Shown here: positions 12,301-21,850 of the stretch, in pieces
How the letters are laid out: the number at the start of each line of letters is the position of its first letter
Numbering within the stretch: position 1 is the first letter of the stretch
DNA from: Basidiobolus ranarum
Taxonomy: Eukaryota > Basidiobolomycota > Basidiobolomycetes > Basidiobolales
Assembly (NCBI GenBank): GCA_040143965.1
Contig: JASJQH010000183.1
Span: 1 to 22,562 of the forward strand
Reading direction: 5' to 3'
DNA length: 22,562 bases
Notes under the pieces: generated by a model
Database searches by the model: none
Seen by the model: the letters and a program-made list of their open reading frames with translations, nothing else
Told to the model about the DNA's origin: nothing
Position numbers and translations under genes: made by a program

Positions 12301-15300
12301 TTGTTGAAGCAACGATTCATATTCCAATTCGGATGAGATTTGCTGAAGTATATCGACGAATTCAATCATTGCTTTATCAGCAGGTAGTGCATCTTCAAGC
12401 GGAGGAGTGGCTACTGTTTCAGTGGATGTTGCAGTGGAGGCAAGTGACCCAGTAATGCCGGTGTTATGGGAGTCATCCGTTTGACATGCTACTGAAGCGG
12501 TGCACACAATACCAGAGAGTGTCGGTAAGCTGGAGATCCAATTATCTCGCATCCGTTGAAGTTGTTGGGCTTTCTCATAAGCACCCCACCTACTGTAGGT
12601 TTTGATCGATTGGTCTAAAATCATCATACCAACAGTTATATATCCTCTTCGAAAAAGAAATTCCGCGTATAACTCATAGGCAAGTGCTTCATAATGAACA
12701 AGTTTCAATCGTCGAGATTGCTGCGCTGCTTGTTCATAAAAGTCCATGGCCTTGATTGAATCCCCTTTTAAAGCAGCTAGCTCTGCTTCAACGATTAAAA
12801 ACAGCGCAGTATGTGCACCATACACTTGGCCTATAATCCATTTCTCGGTTATTGTCTGATTTTCCCGTATTGTCTCCAGAGCTTCTGCTACTTGACCATC
12901 GTTAAGCTGACCTTTACGGATCAAAGCAGCCAACGTGAGTGAGTGAAGGCATATTGCCCACTTTCGAAAGTTGTCGATCGCGACCGTACTATCTGGAAGT
13001 TCTTTACTTCGCTGAACCGCGGCCAAAGCTTCTTCGTAATACCCCAAGAAATAAAAAGCGATCACTCGAGTTCTCAAGTGCCACACAAGGGAATTGTTAA
13101 ATCTAGATTCGCTAACCATAACACTGAGCAAATTTTCTTCGAAGAATTGTCCATCATCGAATATTAGATTGACTGAGCCACGAATACATTTCCCTTGCAA
13201 TGCCAATACAAGCCTGGATATGCTTGTAATTGCATAGGTCAGGTTATTATCCGGGTGCAATTTCAACAACTCTAAGCTATTGGCCTTGGCGTCTTTCAAA
13301 ACATCACAAAGTGGAAAGCCCAAGAAAAATTTGTTGATGGCAGCCATTCCCGATGACAAAGCAGAGAATCTCATGTTACCAGCAGCCACTGCCAATTCTT
13401 GGGATTGTCTCAAGAACGTCAGTCCATGATACGGATCATTTTTCATATGGTTAATATATGTGGCAAAAAGCATATACACTTTCGCTTTGATATCAGGCCC
13501 AGCAAGCTTTTTGGCTACACGAAGTCCAAATTCGCCACATTCATAAGCAAACTCTCCCTTCTCGAATATCTGTGCGTAATGAGCACCGAAATACGTGAAA
13601 GCCTCACAAGAATGCGCACTGAGTCCATGCTTTAAAGTTAACTTCACCATAATCGCAGTAATAACTATATGCAAATGACGAAGCCAGAAGATGTAGGGAG
13701 AGTGAAGAGTAGGCGTCAAAAAATCCATCAAAATCAATACTTCTGGGTCATTGCATATTTTAAGACGCTCTTCCAGTGTTTTTGTGTTGGCCATTAGCGG
13801 TGAATTCTCCACTTCTTCCACTACGACGCTTACCTCAGCATCTGAAGGGTGTTGAGTAACATGGTAACCAAAGTCGCTCAAACAATTCAGAATCGTTTGA
13901 ATGCCCGTCTCGAACTGGCTAGTTGCCATTTGTATCTCGTAAATATGTGCATACACTTGGCATTTATGAACCAAGGTTCTTGCTTCCAACAGCAACTGAT
14001 TCAACATCTCCGACGCATTCTCGAATTTCTGGCATACAATCAACATTTCTGCGCATTCAAGTCTTAGTGAAAATGACTCTTCATAAGAGCCATCGACTCC
14101 ATCGGGGGAAGAGTTCAACAGTGTGATGGCTTTTTGATAGTAAATAAGTGAATTATCCAGAGCACCCAAGGCCTTCGCCTTTGCACCGGCAGCTGCTAAA
14201 CATCTTCTATAATCCGAACGGTCTTCAAGTTGGTTTATGAGACTGGAAGCTTGTGTAAAATGGTCCGCAATCTGGAACACATTAACATCTGTTTGTTTTA
14301 ACAGCAATTGACCAATGCTTAGATGAAGCCGACTCTTGGTGTCTGTATCTAACAAATGACGGGATACCTCCTGGATAATATCATGCAAAAAGTAATACCA
14401 ATCTTCACCTGGAAAATATCTAATGAAGCCCTCATCGATGGCGATTTGGAGAATTTCTTGAGTAGGAAACGGTGGCTTGAGTAGGTCATGTAGTAGGTCG
14501 GCTGTAAAGGTATAACCAATGGTGGCAGCATAAGCGAGCAGCGTTTGTAAATCTTTCCGGACGTTGCGTAAACAGCGAACTAATAAATCAAAGTCAATAA
14601 CATTCACTATTTTGCTGGTGACATCGTCTAATTGCCAATTCCAGTGTTTTGTTTCGTAGTTGAATTGAATCCGGTTTTCACGGTACAGAGCAATCAGTAT
14701 TTGCGACAACGCAAACGGATTTCCTTTAGCAGTCTCACAACAAGCCACTAAAGAATCGATCGCACTGTCGTCTTGAGAAACGGTAGCTGCAATAAACCTT
14801 CGAACATGCAGTATATCCAGAGGCTTTAAAGGGATTTCGGTCACCTTGACATTATGATCTATCAGTTCCTGAATCCATCGGGTTTCCCTCTCAGCCTCTC
14901 TTCTTGCTGCAATAATCAGTAACCTTCCGCAATTGTTTTTCATTAAGTATGAAAATAAGCTAAGTGTTGCTCGACTGGCACACTCCAGCTTGTCCACGAA
15001 GCACGTTAGAGTGATATCTAGATTGGTGATTGCTCGAACAAGACTGAGATAAGTGGTGCAGAATCGCATATGTGATTGGGCAGGTGGAAGTGGCTCAACT
15101 GGGGGATGATGTGAACCAACAACCATCTTCAATTCAGGAATATCGTCCAACAGGATGCTCACATTGTTGGGGATTTGGGTCATAATGGATATTCTTAGTT
15201 TTTGAAGTTCTTCATCGGAGCACTTTATGATCTCCTTGATGGTACTTCGTAGACACTGAGTGATTGCACCAAGAGGATAATGCGGCTTACACCTGCACGA

Positions 15301-16508
15301 CACGAAGATACCATGCTTCCAAGCCTTGTTCAAGATGGAGTTAACGAGTGCAGTTTTACCTACCCCGGCTTCTCCAGTGATTACCACCAATTCTGAGGAC
15401 TGGCGTTTCTCATACACTTGATGGCACATTCTTTCAAGGATTGTATTTAATTGTGCTCTCTCTACCTCGCGTCCATGAAGTTCGTTGGGAAGTTGGAGAG
15501 ATGGCGGGTAATCTTTTTCTCCCAAATCAAATCGGAGTCGATACGACACCTCGGGATCTTCGCAAGTTGACAATGTAGACAGTAATACCTTGAAATCAGT
15601 CTTCAAGCCAACAACACTTTTATATGATACTTTAGGTGTCTAGAGAAAGAACATCGCGGTTAGGATACATCTAGAGGATTTTCACTTGTTCGGAGCAGCT
15701 GCTCTATTATGAAAGGAGGTACGGCCTCTTACCAGTAACTTGATAAATATATCTGCTAAAGCGATGGGATATTGATGACTATCTATAAACTGCTGTATGA
15801 CTTTTTGAGAATAAGAAACTGTGCTTTCCATAATGGGTGTTCTCTTTGTTAATAGTCTATACAACGAAGATCCTAAGTGTGGAAAGAATTGATTCATATC
15901 AAAAATTCAAAAACCGAATGAAATCACAAAGGATACCTACCTAAGTCTAATATATCAGTATTACAGTCCAGAAGGGCTTTGTGAGAGGAGAAGCTCTTAA
16001 TTCTATCCAATACAGTGGAAGTAATATGCATTTCACTTTGTATAGAACTAGTTCGTGCGTGACAAAATCCCGATAGTTTCATCAATTTCTTTCCTTCATC
16101 CCAAAAGAAACTTTTTCTACTAACACTGCCGTGAATAATTCCTAAAGAGTGAATCTTCTCCAAACACTCACAACAGCGTATAGCCATTTTCAAAAAGTCT
16201 TTCACATCGGTTGGGTGATAAGTCTCTAAAGAGATACCAGATTTCTCAACAACAATTACACTTTCCCCATCCTCAGTTTGAACGATATCCATTAGTTTTG
16301 GTATTAAGTCTTCAACAGAGGTTTCAAATATGAAATTCGAAAAATATTGATCTCGCTTAAGTTTTGCCTCAGATGAGAAAGCTTTAACCCAAACGATTTC
16401 TTGAGTTTCATTATCTCGTGCTTCGTAAAGTATAGAGTTGGTGTTATGTGCGAGTTCTGTTAATATAGTGTAACCCGGTATTTCCTCAAGTTCGAAATCC
16501 CAATCCAT
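9367..16508 (-). CDS. Large hybrid histidine kinase: pseudokinase-AAA-GAF-PAS-PAS-HisKA-HATPase-REC
   Basis: Model: complement(join(9367..15639,15733..15872,15941..16508)), 2326 residues, close to S. pombe Mak2/Mak3. It is expected to sense stress or redox signals and relay phosphate to a histidine phosphotransfer protein. Order: kinase-like region (1-~270); AAA ATPase with Walker A GEAGVGKT (325-332); a long helical TPR-like region; GAF (~1320-1490); two PAS domains (~1509-1622, ~1631-1749); HisKA with ANMSHELRTPF, phospho-acceptor His1764; HATPase with N box NLLGNAIKFT (~1879), DTGIGM (~1916) and GTGLGLS (~1944); a degenerate receiver (~2006-2129); and a canonical receiver with AEDN (~2194), acceptor Asp2243 in FMDKMMP and TKP Lys (~2297). 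Introns of 68 and 93 nt join DILDLG to SSLYRLL and DIFIKLL to TPKVSYKSVVGLK, as in the family. The kinase-like domain keeps VWVK but reads HGS in place of HRD and SGF in place of DFG, so it is probably a pseudokinase. No transmembrane segment is evident, so it is likely cytosolic. Confidence 0.95.
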
Positions 16509-16540
16509 TGTCAGTATTGTTCGAGAATAGTGTATAAATG

Positions 16541-16558
16541 TATAGGGCGGAGCCTATA
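16541..16558. promoter_or_regulatory. Interrupted palindrome near the histidine kinase start
   Basis: TATAGG (16541-16546) and CCTATA (16553-16558) are inverted arms around GCGGAG, 33-50 bp upstream of the histidine kinase ATG. The right arm overlaps a TATA-like sequence on the minus strand. It could be an operator-like or core-promoter element. The short arms make chance plausible. Confidence 0.25.
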
Positions 16559-17530
16559 TATTAGAACACTATAAATTATATAAGGCTTATCTGAATAGAA
16601 AAGGTGATGATTTGAAGCTCAAACGACAGAATAGCAACCTTAACGAGAATAACAAATGTAAGGTGTACTGTGCAATGGTGGAATCGGTTGAATGCACAGT
16701 GATTGTGTGTAGAGAAAATTCAGGGAATGAATGAAACAATCTTAACAAATAATTGAATTGAAATCCACCGAATTCTTGGGATAATTATTGAAATCCTGAG
16801 AACTTCAGGTATTTCGACCCCAACGTGTCAGTATCTAGGTAATTTCAGCATAACCCAAAGCAACTCAATTCTAACTCTAATTATTCGGCAATGTACACCA
16901 AGACCGAGACTCAGTAGCTACTAATTCGTTGCTGTAAAGAATGGCACTTAACTGTATTTAATATTGGATAAATGGTAATACCGAATCACCATAAATGGAT
17001 GAAGACGAAAACTGACAAGCAAAGTTCACAAAATGTAATATTCGGAGTAGTGTGAGAGATTCAGTGGTGACTTTTTATTTGAATGTGGATGTAGTTGTTC
17101 AACCGTATTTACAATACAACCAAATTCCCAAATCCGACTCGCACCAACGAAGATTTCGGAACGACACTAAGCAGTCACATGTTTGGGGGAAATAGACTGG
17201 TTCGGGTGCTTGATCTTCCTCATATCGTATTGAAGTCGGGATGCATTTCAAATTACTCCTCTTTGCTTAACTACATTTGATCGGGGTAACCCATTATGGA
17301 AGTAGTGTTATGTCATAAGGTTCCGTGTGCGACAATCAGCGTTAGTAGCGACTTGATTATTGTGTCCAGACTCTGCTACGAGGATATTTTAGGGATATTC
17401 CAGCAATATCACGATAGCATCGACGGAAATGGCCAGTGAGCCATACATAATAGATTTTCAATACTGTTCGTTGACTAATTTAGGAAGCTATCTGAGCATT
17501 ACCAATAGAGCTGTTGAAGGCAAGATTGAC

Positions 17531-17538
17531 TATAAATA
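17531..17538 (+). promoter_or_regulatory. Putative TATA box of the small membrane-protein gene
   Basis: A consensus TATAAATA lies 86-93 bp upstream of the ATG at 17624, followed by a pyrimidine-rich stretch (about 17545-17610) suitable for transcription initiation. The assignment is by sequence and position only. Confidence 0.45.
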
Positions 17539-17623
17539 GGTAACAGTTCTTTTACCAGCTGTATTCATTTTTCTTTCGGGTTAGCAAACCAACTTCATCT
17601 TCCCCTAATTCTAATATATTATC

Positions 17624-18099
17624 ATGCGTGTCGTAAGCAGAGTTGAAGGACAGGAAGTCACCGAATCCGCCATGACTCGGTAGGAATTTTATTGTGTTAG
17701 TCAACCAACCGAACCATTCGTTTATACTAATTTACTTTTGAAGTGGCTTTTTTGGTGCCGTTAAGTACGGAGCAATTGCATCTTTCTTTGGTATGATCGG
17801 TAACGCTACCTGGCCTTATTTCAACCGCCTGCCCGCTGTACAAAAGGTTTGTCAATCTCCTGAAACTGTTTGTTCTCGTTCGTTACATTAAATAGTCGGT
17901 TATTCTATAGGGTTGGTTATTGACCGCTATCACACTCGCTGGTTTCGCTAACGGCTCCGAGGCTGCTTTAACTGGTTTCGAGAGAAAAGAACGCACACAA
18001 CAAATTGAGGTAGCTAATCGTCAACGCTATGAAGTTTTATACGGTAATGGAGGTATTACCGAAGAGACAAAAATCGAAGCTACCCCAGCAACAGCTTAA
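17624..18099 (+). CDS. Small two-helix membrane protein, probably mitochondrial (RCF2/HIG1-like resemblance)
   Basis: Model: join(17624..17679,17744..17846,17911..18099), 115 residues. Two 64-nt introns (GTAGGA...TGAAG with an ACTAAT branch-like site, and GTTTGT...CTATAG) give clean in-frame joins, R|GFFG and QK|GWLL. No single continuous frame shows this gene, so it is easily missed. Residues about 20-45 (GFFGAVKYGAIASFFGMIGN) and 54-75 (KGWLLTAITLAGFANGSEAA) form two hydrophobic helices. They are joined by a short loop with WPYFNRLP and followed by a charged segment with FERKERTQQIEVANRQRYEVLYG. The layout of a short N terminus, two helices, then an ER/K-rich tail recalls small fungal inner-membrane proteins related to the N-terminal part of Rcf2 and the HIG1 family, which bind respiratory complexes. 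That link is from memory of the topology and is weak. The gene is convergent with the IQM-like gene, 191 bp apart. Confidence 0.75.
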
Positions 18100-18290
18100 A
18101 AAAGCGATACAGGTCTAGGCCTAACATTCAATTAATAGAAATAATTTGAATGAACCCATTTCATGTACACCATATCACCATACCTTGAACTAAAGTCCCT
18201 CATATATAAATTCCTATCTAATTATATCAACTTGCTTGTCTTTATTTCGAAGTCATATCTAACAGGAATTCATAAGATGCAACCTAGCCT

Positions 18291-19497
18291 TTAACTTTGC
18301 TGCTTATTGGCTTTATTTTTAAAAGTTTCTCTGATAACATGGTCCAATTCGACTCCTTGCGCTTTGAGGTATTCGATGAATCTATCCAAATGCTTGACAG
18401 TAGGGCGATAATGACCACTATGAAGAGTAACTTTTATCAACTTTCCATGATCAACCTCAATGCCTCCAGCACCCCACACACATTGTCCCGCCAAGAAACT
18501 AGAGTGTTGGAACCGACCCCGGATTTTACGATGGATGTATAGATTTCCTGCGGGTGAGATCACATATATATATTTGAACCCTTTGGGAGTCGTATTCTGG
18601 TCAATGGAGTTGTCTACCCCTGTAGTGGAGTCGGTTTGAGCTCCATCTGGAAATGTATGCACCGGGATGCCGGAACTAGCGTAAACTAGAAACCGTGTTT
18701 CAGGATCCACCGACACACGAAATTTTTCGCGCTCTTCTAAGGAACAGTAGACCAATTTGTCACTATCCAACTTACTGCGTGGACATTCCGGTAAATCAAG
18801 CTCCTTTCCTTTACCGTAATCCAGCCAATAAAAGAAATTTTCGTCCGTATCAGGTTGATCTTTCCAATAATCGTGATATGTCTAAAGATAGATTGTTAAC
18901 AACACAGTAAAAGTGGAATTACTGTAGGATATATTTACACGTAAATTCGAACCATAACGATGTTCAGTATCCACCGACTCTAACCAGTGTTCTGTTTTTA
19001 AAAGCAATGCGTTATTGGGATCATCAAGTAGAGTTCCCTATTGAATCGCAACAGACGTTTAGTTTTTAAGCTCGGTTTATCTTAAATGAACTGACCATAC
19101 CCTTCCCAAACGAGCACTAAAAAATATAGCTCGTTGCCAGCGTTTCCTAGCACGTTCCGACTTGGATATATCTTTTTGAAGATGTTGACTACTCAAAAGA
19201 TGAGCTCGAATAAATTCATGAATCTCTTGCCAACGGGCAACGGTAAGAGTAAGGCCTTGAAGTTCTCGTCGAAGACTTTAGAAACCAATAAAACTATTTA
19301 GTACTAAATTTCCCAGTACCTGGGAAGGGATCTCAGCAAGAACATTTTCAAGTGAACCCATACTGGGTAGTTTGTATGATAGGGGATAAGCAAGGGGAAG
19401 TGCGGGGTGGTCAGAAATTTAAACACTCTTACCAATAACCACGATAAACCTTTTGTATAGTGGCGGCAGCTGCAGATTCTTTCTGGGGAGTAATCAT
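18291..19497 (-). CDS. IQ-motif protein resembling plant IQM calmodulin-binding proteins
   Basis: Model: complement(join(18291..18881,18939..19037,19101..19275,19433..19497)), 309 residues. An IQ motif (IQKVYRGYCLRR, residues 14-25) fits IQxxxRGxxxR and is completed across the exon 1/2 junction; such motifs bind calmodulin, often without calcium. The body follows the plant IQM pattern: HWLESVDTEHRYGSNLR, ENFFYWLDYGKGKELDLPEC, a YIYVISPAGNLYIH segment, GRFQHSSFLAG (about 235-245) and LHSGHYRPT (about 267-274), all of which have close counterparts in IQM1-6. In plants IQM1 has been linked to catalase regulation; the fungal role is unknown. No catalytic residues are evident. Introns are 157, 63 and 57 nt; the 157-nt one is unusual for this window and holds a candidate cassette exon. 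The ATG at 19497 is the first after an in-frame stop. At 309 residues it is shorter than plant IQMs, mainly because the N terminus is short. Confidence 0.85.
19320..19362 (-). other. Candidate 43-nt cassette (poison) exon within IQM-like intron 1
   Basis: Inside the 157-nt first intron lies a segment flanked by good splice sites: acceptor ...ACCCAG at 19363 and donor CAG|GTACTG at 19320/19319. The upstream sub-intron would be 70 nt, typical for this genome, but the downstream one only 44 nt. Including the 43 nt shifts the frame, so the exon after it (19275 onward) hits a TGA after 19 codons. It would interrupt the IQ motif right after Tyr21. This is a prediction from splice-site pattern only. 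Confidence 0.3.
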
Positions 19498-19612
19498 TTG
19501 AGGCAATTTACATACTTGCCAGGGTAAAGTAAGGTGAGGTATTGACAAAAACGATAGAAATCAGCTCTGTATCTTCTCTTTTAAGTACAGTGTTTTAATT
19601 AATAATTGAATT

Positions 19613-19625
19613 GTAGGGTTAGGGT
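19613..19625 (+). promoter_or_regulatory. TTAGGG-type motif upstream of IQM-like gene
   Basis: GTAGGGTTAGGGT, followed closely by GAGGGTTTG, lies about 120 bp upstream of the IQM-like start. It resembles the tandem TTAGGG in the SEC1 promoter and could bind the same Myb-type factor. Confidence 0.35.
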
Positions 19626-19890
19626 CGAGGGTTTGAATTGTACATGTATGGATTATCTATCAACATTACGGGCAGTGATAACCGCGATCAGTTACATACT
19701 TTGCTAGGTTCAGGATATCGTTTAAATTGCAGATATATATGCTGATTTATACAAGTTTTATCAAGCTTAAATTTCAAATCTGGCACAACAAACAGGTGAA
19801 TCATTTCATCTCGAAGGTAGTGTGACATTGCTACCATTATTGTCATGTTATCAATATCGCACACTATCAAACACAAACACACTATAAAAC

Positions 19891-19935
19891 GTACTGATAC
19901 TTTTTGTACTGATTCTTTTTGTACTGATTCATATC
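19891..19935 (+). repeat. Three tandem 15-bp repeats
   Basis: Three head-to-tail copies of GTACTGATTCTTTTT: the first differs by one base (GATAC), the second is exact, and the third diverges in its last five bases. They lie about 400 bp upstream of the IQM-like start and about 240 bp downstream of ISN1. Confidence 0.8.
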
Positions 19936-19968
19936 CATCAACAATTTATTGCTCACTATACACATGGT

Positions 19969-19998
19969 GAATCAACAGGAGAGGAATCAACAGGGGAG
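19969..19998 (+). repeat. Two tandem 15-bp repeats
   Basis: GAATCAACAGGAGAG is followed directly by GAATCAACAGGGGAG, one mismatch, and then GATGAATG. The repeat has the same 15-bp period as the array 34 bp away but an unrelated sequence. Confidence 0.7.
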
Positions 19999-20171
19999 GA
20001 TGAATGAAATTATTTCTACATCAATGGTTGAGAATAGAGGGAGTGAACAGTGAAGAGTCGCTTTTTAATATTCGAAAATAAGCGGCTATTTTAGTGGATT
20101 TGATTAAAGAGCTAAAATTGAATGAGATGTATGATGTATGATATATTATGTTCTTAGTTAAAACCAGCAGT

Positions 20172-21850
20172 TCAATTCTCTTCAGTTATTTGAGCGGGTT
20201 CCAATGACTCCACCTTGGGGGATTTTCTTTCAGGTTGTTGGCTTAGGAGGTCGGTAAGTTCAACTAGAATTTGATTCGTTTCATCAGGGTTTATAATCCA
20301 TAAAGTGCAACAAGCACGTCGGGTTGCGAAATCGTTGCCGGTAGATAAAAACTGATCACCAACATGAAGTGTCTCGCTTGGTGCAGCGCCTAAGAAGTGT
20401 TGCAAGACTTGGACACCGATGAGTTTGTTACCAATATCAACCCAAACATCACTGCCACCATTGAATACGCAGAAGGGTAAGCTGTAGTTATTGGCATGTT
20501 GGTGCTCTAGGATAGCTGCTTGAGTGGATAATACACACTCATCAAGCTGCTCTCTGAATATTCTAACTCCCGGTTTAGGTAATAACCCTACAAGACCAGT
20601 CAGTAAAAAGCCGATCCAAAAATGTACATCAAACATTTACATACCGACGGCTTTGGGCTTACGCATAACTGTTACAGGTAGCTTCATATCATCTACGCAC
20701 TGTTGGATATTTTTGAGGGCCTCGTCTAACAAGCTTTGGATATTATCAGGCTTCCAGGCTCTCATTTCTTCGGGTTGGTAACGTTCTTCAGGGATATATG
20801 TAAGGCGACAGTACTCGGTACATTGGAATAGATAGTTACATTCTCCACCTAAAGAGCATGTATTAGTATAAAAATTTCTCTAAACTCTTTTCTTCGTACA
20901 CTCTGAAAGACATACCAAGTACAAAGAAGCGGGATAATTGCTCTTTGCTAAGTTGAGATTGTCTGAACCCTTCCAGAAGACCAGAAAGACGAGATTCGTA
21001 TTTAATATGATCACTTCCGTATCCAGCTGCAGTCACAATGGCGACATAAAGGTTATTCTTTAATAGTTCGACCAGTAACAAAACTAGTTTGCTGTCCTTC
21101 GCAAAATCTTGTCCATCATCATCTACATTTTGATCAAGACACAGTTTAGTAAGATTCACTAGTAAATAAGTTATGATCTTCGGTCTTACATAAGGTCATA
21201 TCTCCATCACTGTATTGTAAAAAAGGATAAATCATTGGTTAGCAACAAACTAGTTAAGTTCATGGCTCTATAGAAGGTATACATACAAGGTGATAAGTTT
21301 GAGTTGTGGGGCGATGGCGGCAGCTTGTGCTGTGTTCAATGTTCTAATGAACAAGGATACATTTAGTAATAGTCGTGGCAATTGGTGTTTTAATCTTACC
21401 TTCTAATGTCATTGAAACTAGGAGGAACAAATCTCCTAGCGGCGATAGAATGTTTAGCGTTGGCTTGCAAGAAAGCATCTTTTAACGGAAGAGGTGTGAA
21501 AAAAGAACCAATGGAAGGAATCAAACGGAACAGCTGAGAATGATCAGCAAGTCCCTGGTTCTGCTTTACGATGTGTTCCTAAATATTGAATTACATTGTT
21601 AATTTGCGGTAGACGGGTAACGAGTCAGTTATAGAGGGCCACATACGCTGATGAGTTTTTCAATGTTGGACATGATTTCGGTGTACCGGTTCAGATTTTG
21701 GTCGTGAGTGTCGCTGACACTCTGAGTATCTTCGTACCGGGGCTTCGAGTGAAGGGTGAACGGAGTGAGTAGCATCCCCTTGATGAACTCAATGAAAGGA
21801 TCACGCTTGTGGGCTCTGAGTTGATAATTGATACGATAGGAGGAAGTCAT
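20172..21850 (-). CDS. ISN1: ISN1, IMP-specific 5'-nucleotidase
   Basis: Model: complement(join(20172..20587,20645..20848,20916..21122,21190..21209,21287..21343,21400..21578,21647..21850)), 428 residues, near the usual ISN1 length of about 450. The enzyme hydrolyses IMP to inosine in purine salvage and is a cytosolic HAD-fold phosphatase. The N terminus TSSYRINYQLRAHKRDPFIEF and the segments LPSIGSFFTPLPL-like and ARRFVPPSFNDIRR are family hallmarks. Motif I is FDGDMTLYDDG, with nucleophile Asp148 and acid/base Asp150, both encoded on the 20-nt exon 21190-21209. Motif II is IVTAAGY (about 182-188). The C-terminal half has FNGGSDVWVDIGNK (about 332-345) and GDQFLSTGND (about 367-376), which bind the metal and phosphate. 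Six GT-AG introns of 56-77 nt all restore frame: AVG|LLPKPG, VLG|GEC, T-F|DGD, Y|DDG. No catalytic residue is missing. The last ~20 residues are polar and variable. Confidence 0.96.
21190..21209 (-). other. ISN1: 20-nt microexon of ISN1 coding the HAD catalytic motif
   Basis: The exon is bounded by CAATACAG acceptor and GTAAGACC donor, with introns of 77 nt and 67 nt on either side. It supplies the last base of Phe147, then Asp-Gly-Asp-Met-Thr-Leu, then the first base of Tyr154. Joining the neighbours without it gives TTA TGA, an immediate stop, so inclusion is mandatory for function. Confidence 0.9.

Larger units (their letters stand above)
16509..17623. other. Long divergent intergenic region, no supported gene
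   Basis: This 1115-bp gap lies between the starts of the histidine kinase gene (-) and the small membrane-protein gene (+). It is the largest gap in the window. A 61-codon plus-strand frame at 17095-17280 has no recognisable features or splice partners. TATA-like elements exist near both ends: TATAAATA at 17531-17538 for the plus-strand gene, and TATATAAT/TATATAGG-type sequence at 16553-16583 for the minus-strand gene. The middle is unexplained. Confidence 0.5.
19498..20171. other. Intergenic region: IQM-like promoter and ISN1 3' flank
   Basis: This 674-bp gap has no supported gene; a 64-codon minus frame at 19688-19882 looks random. It contains a TTAGGG-type motif at 19613-19625 and two short tandem repeats (19891-19935 and 19969-19998). 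The part next to 19497 should hold the IQM-like promoter and the part next to 20172 the ISN1 3' UTR. Confidence 0.5.

Noticed and set aside
17095-17280. 61-codon plus-strand frame in the long intergenic region
   Set aside because: No similarity, no helix or motif pattern, no credible neighbouring exons.
19688-19882. 64-codon minus-strand frame upstream of the IQM-like gene
   Set aside because: Cysteine/methionine-rich random-looking translation without homology or context.
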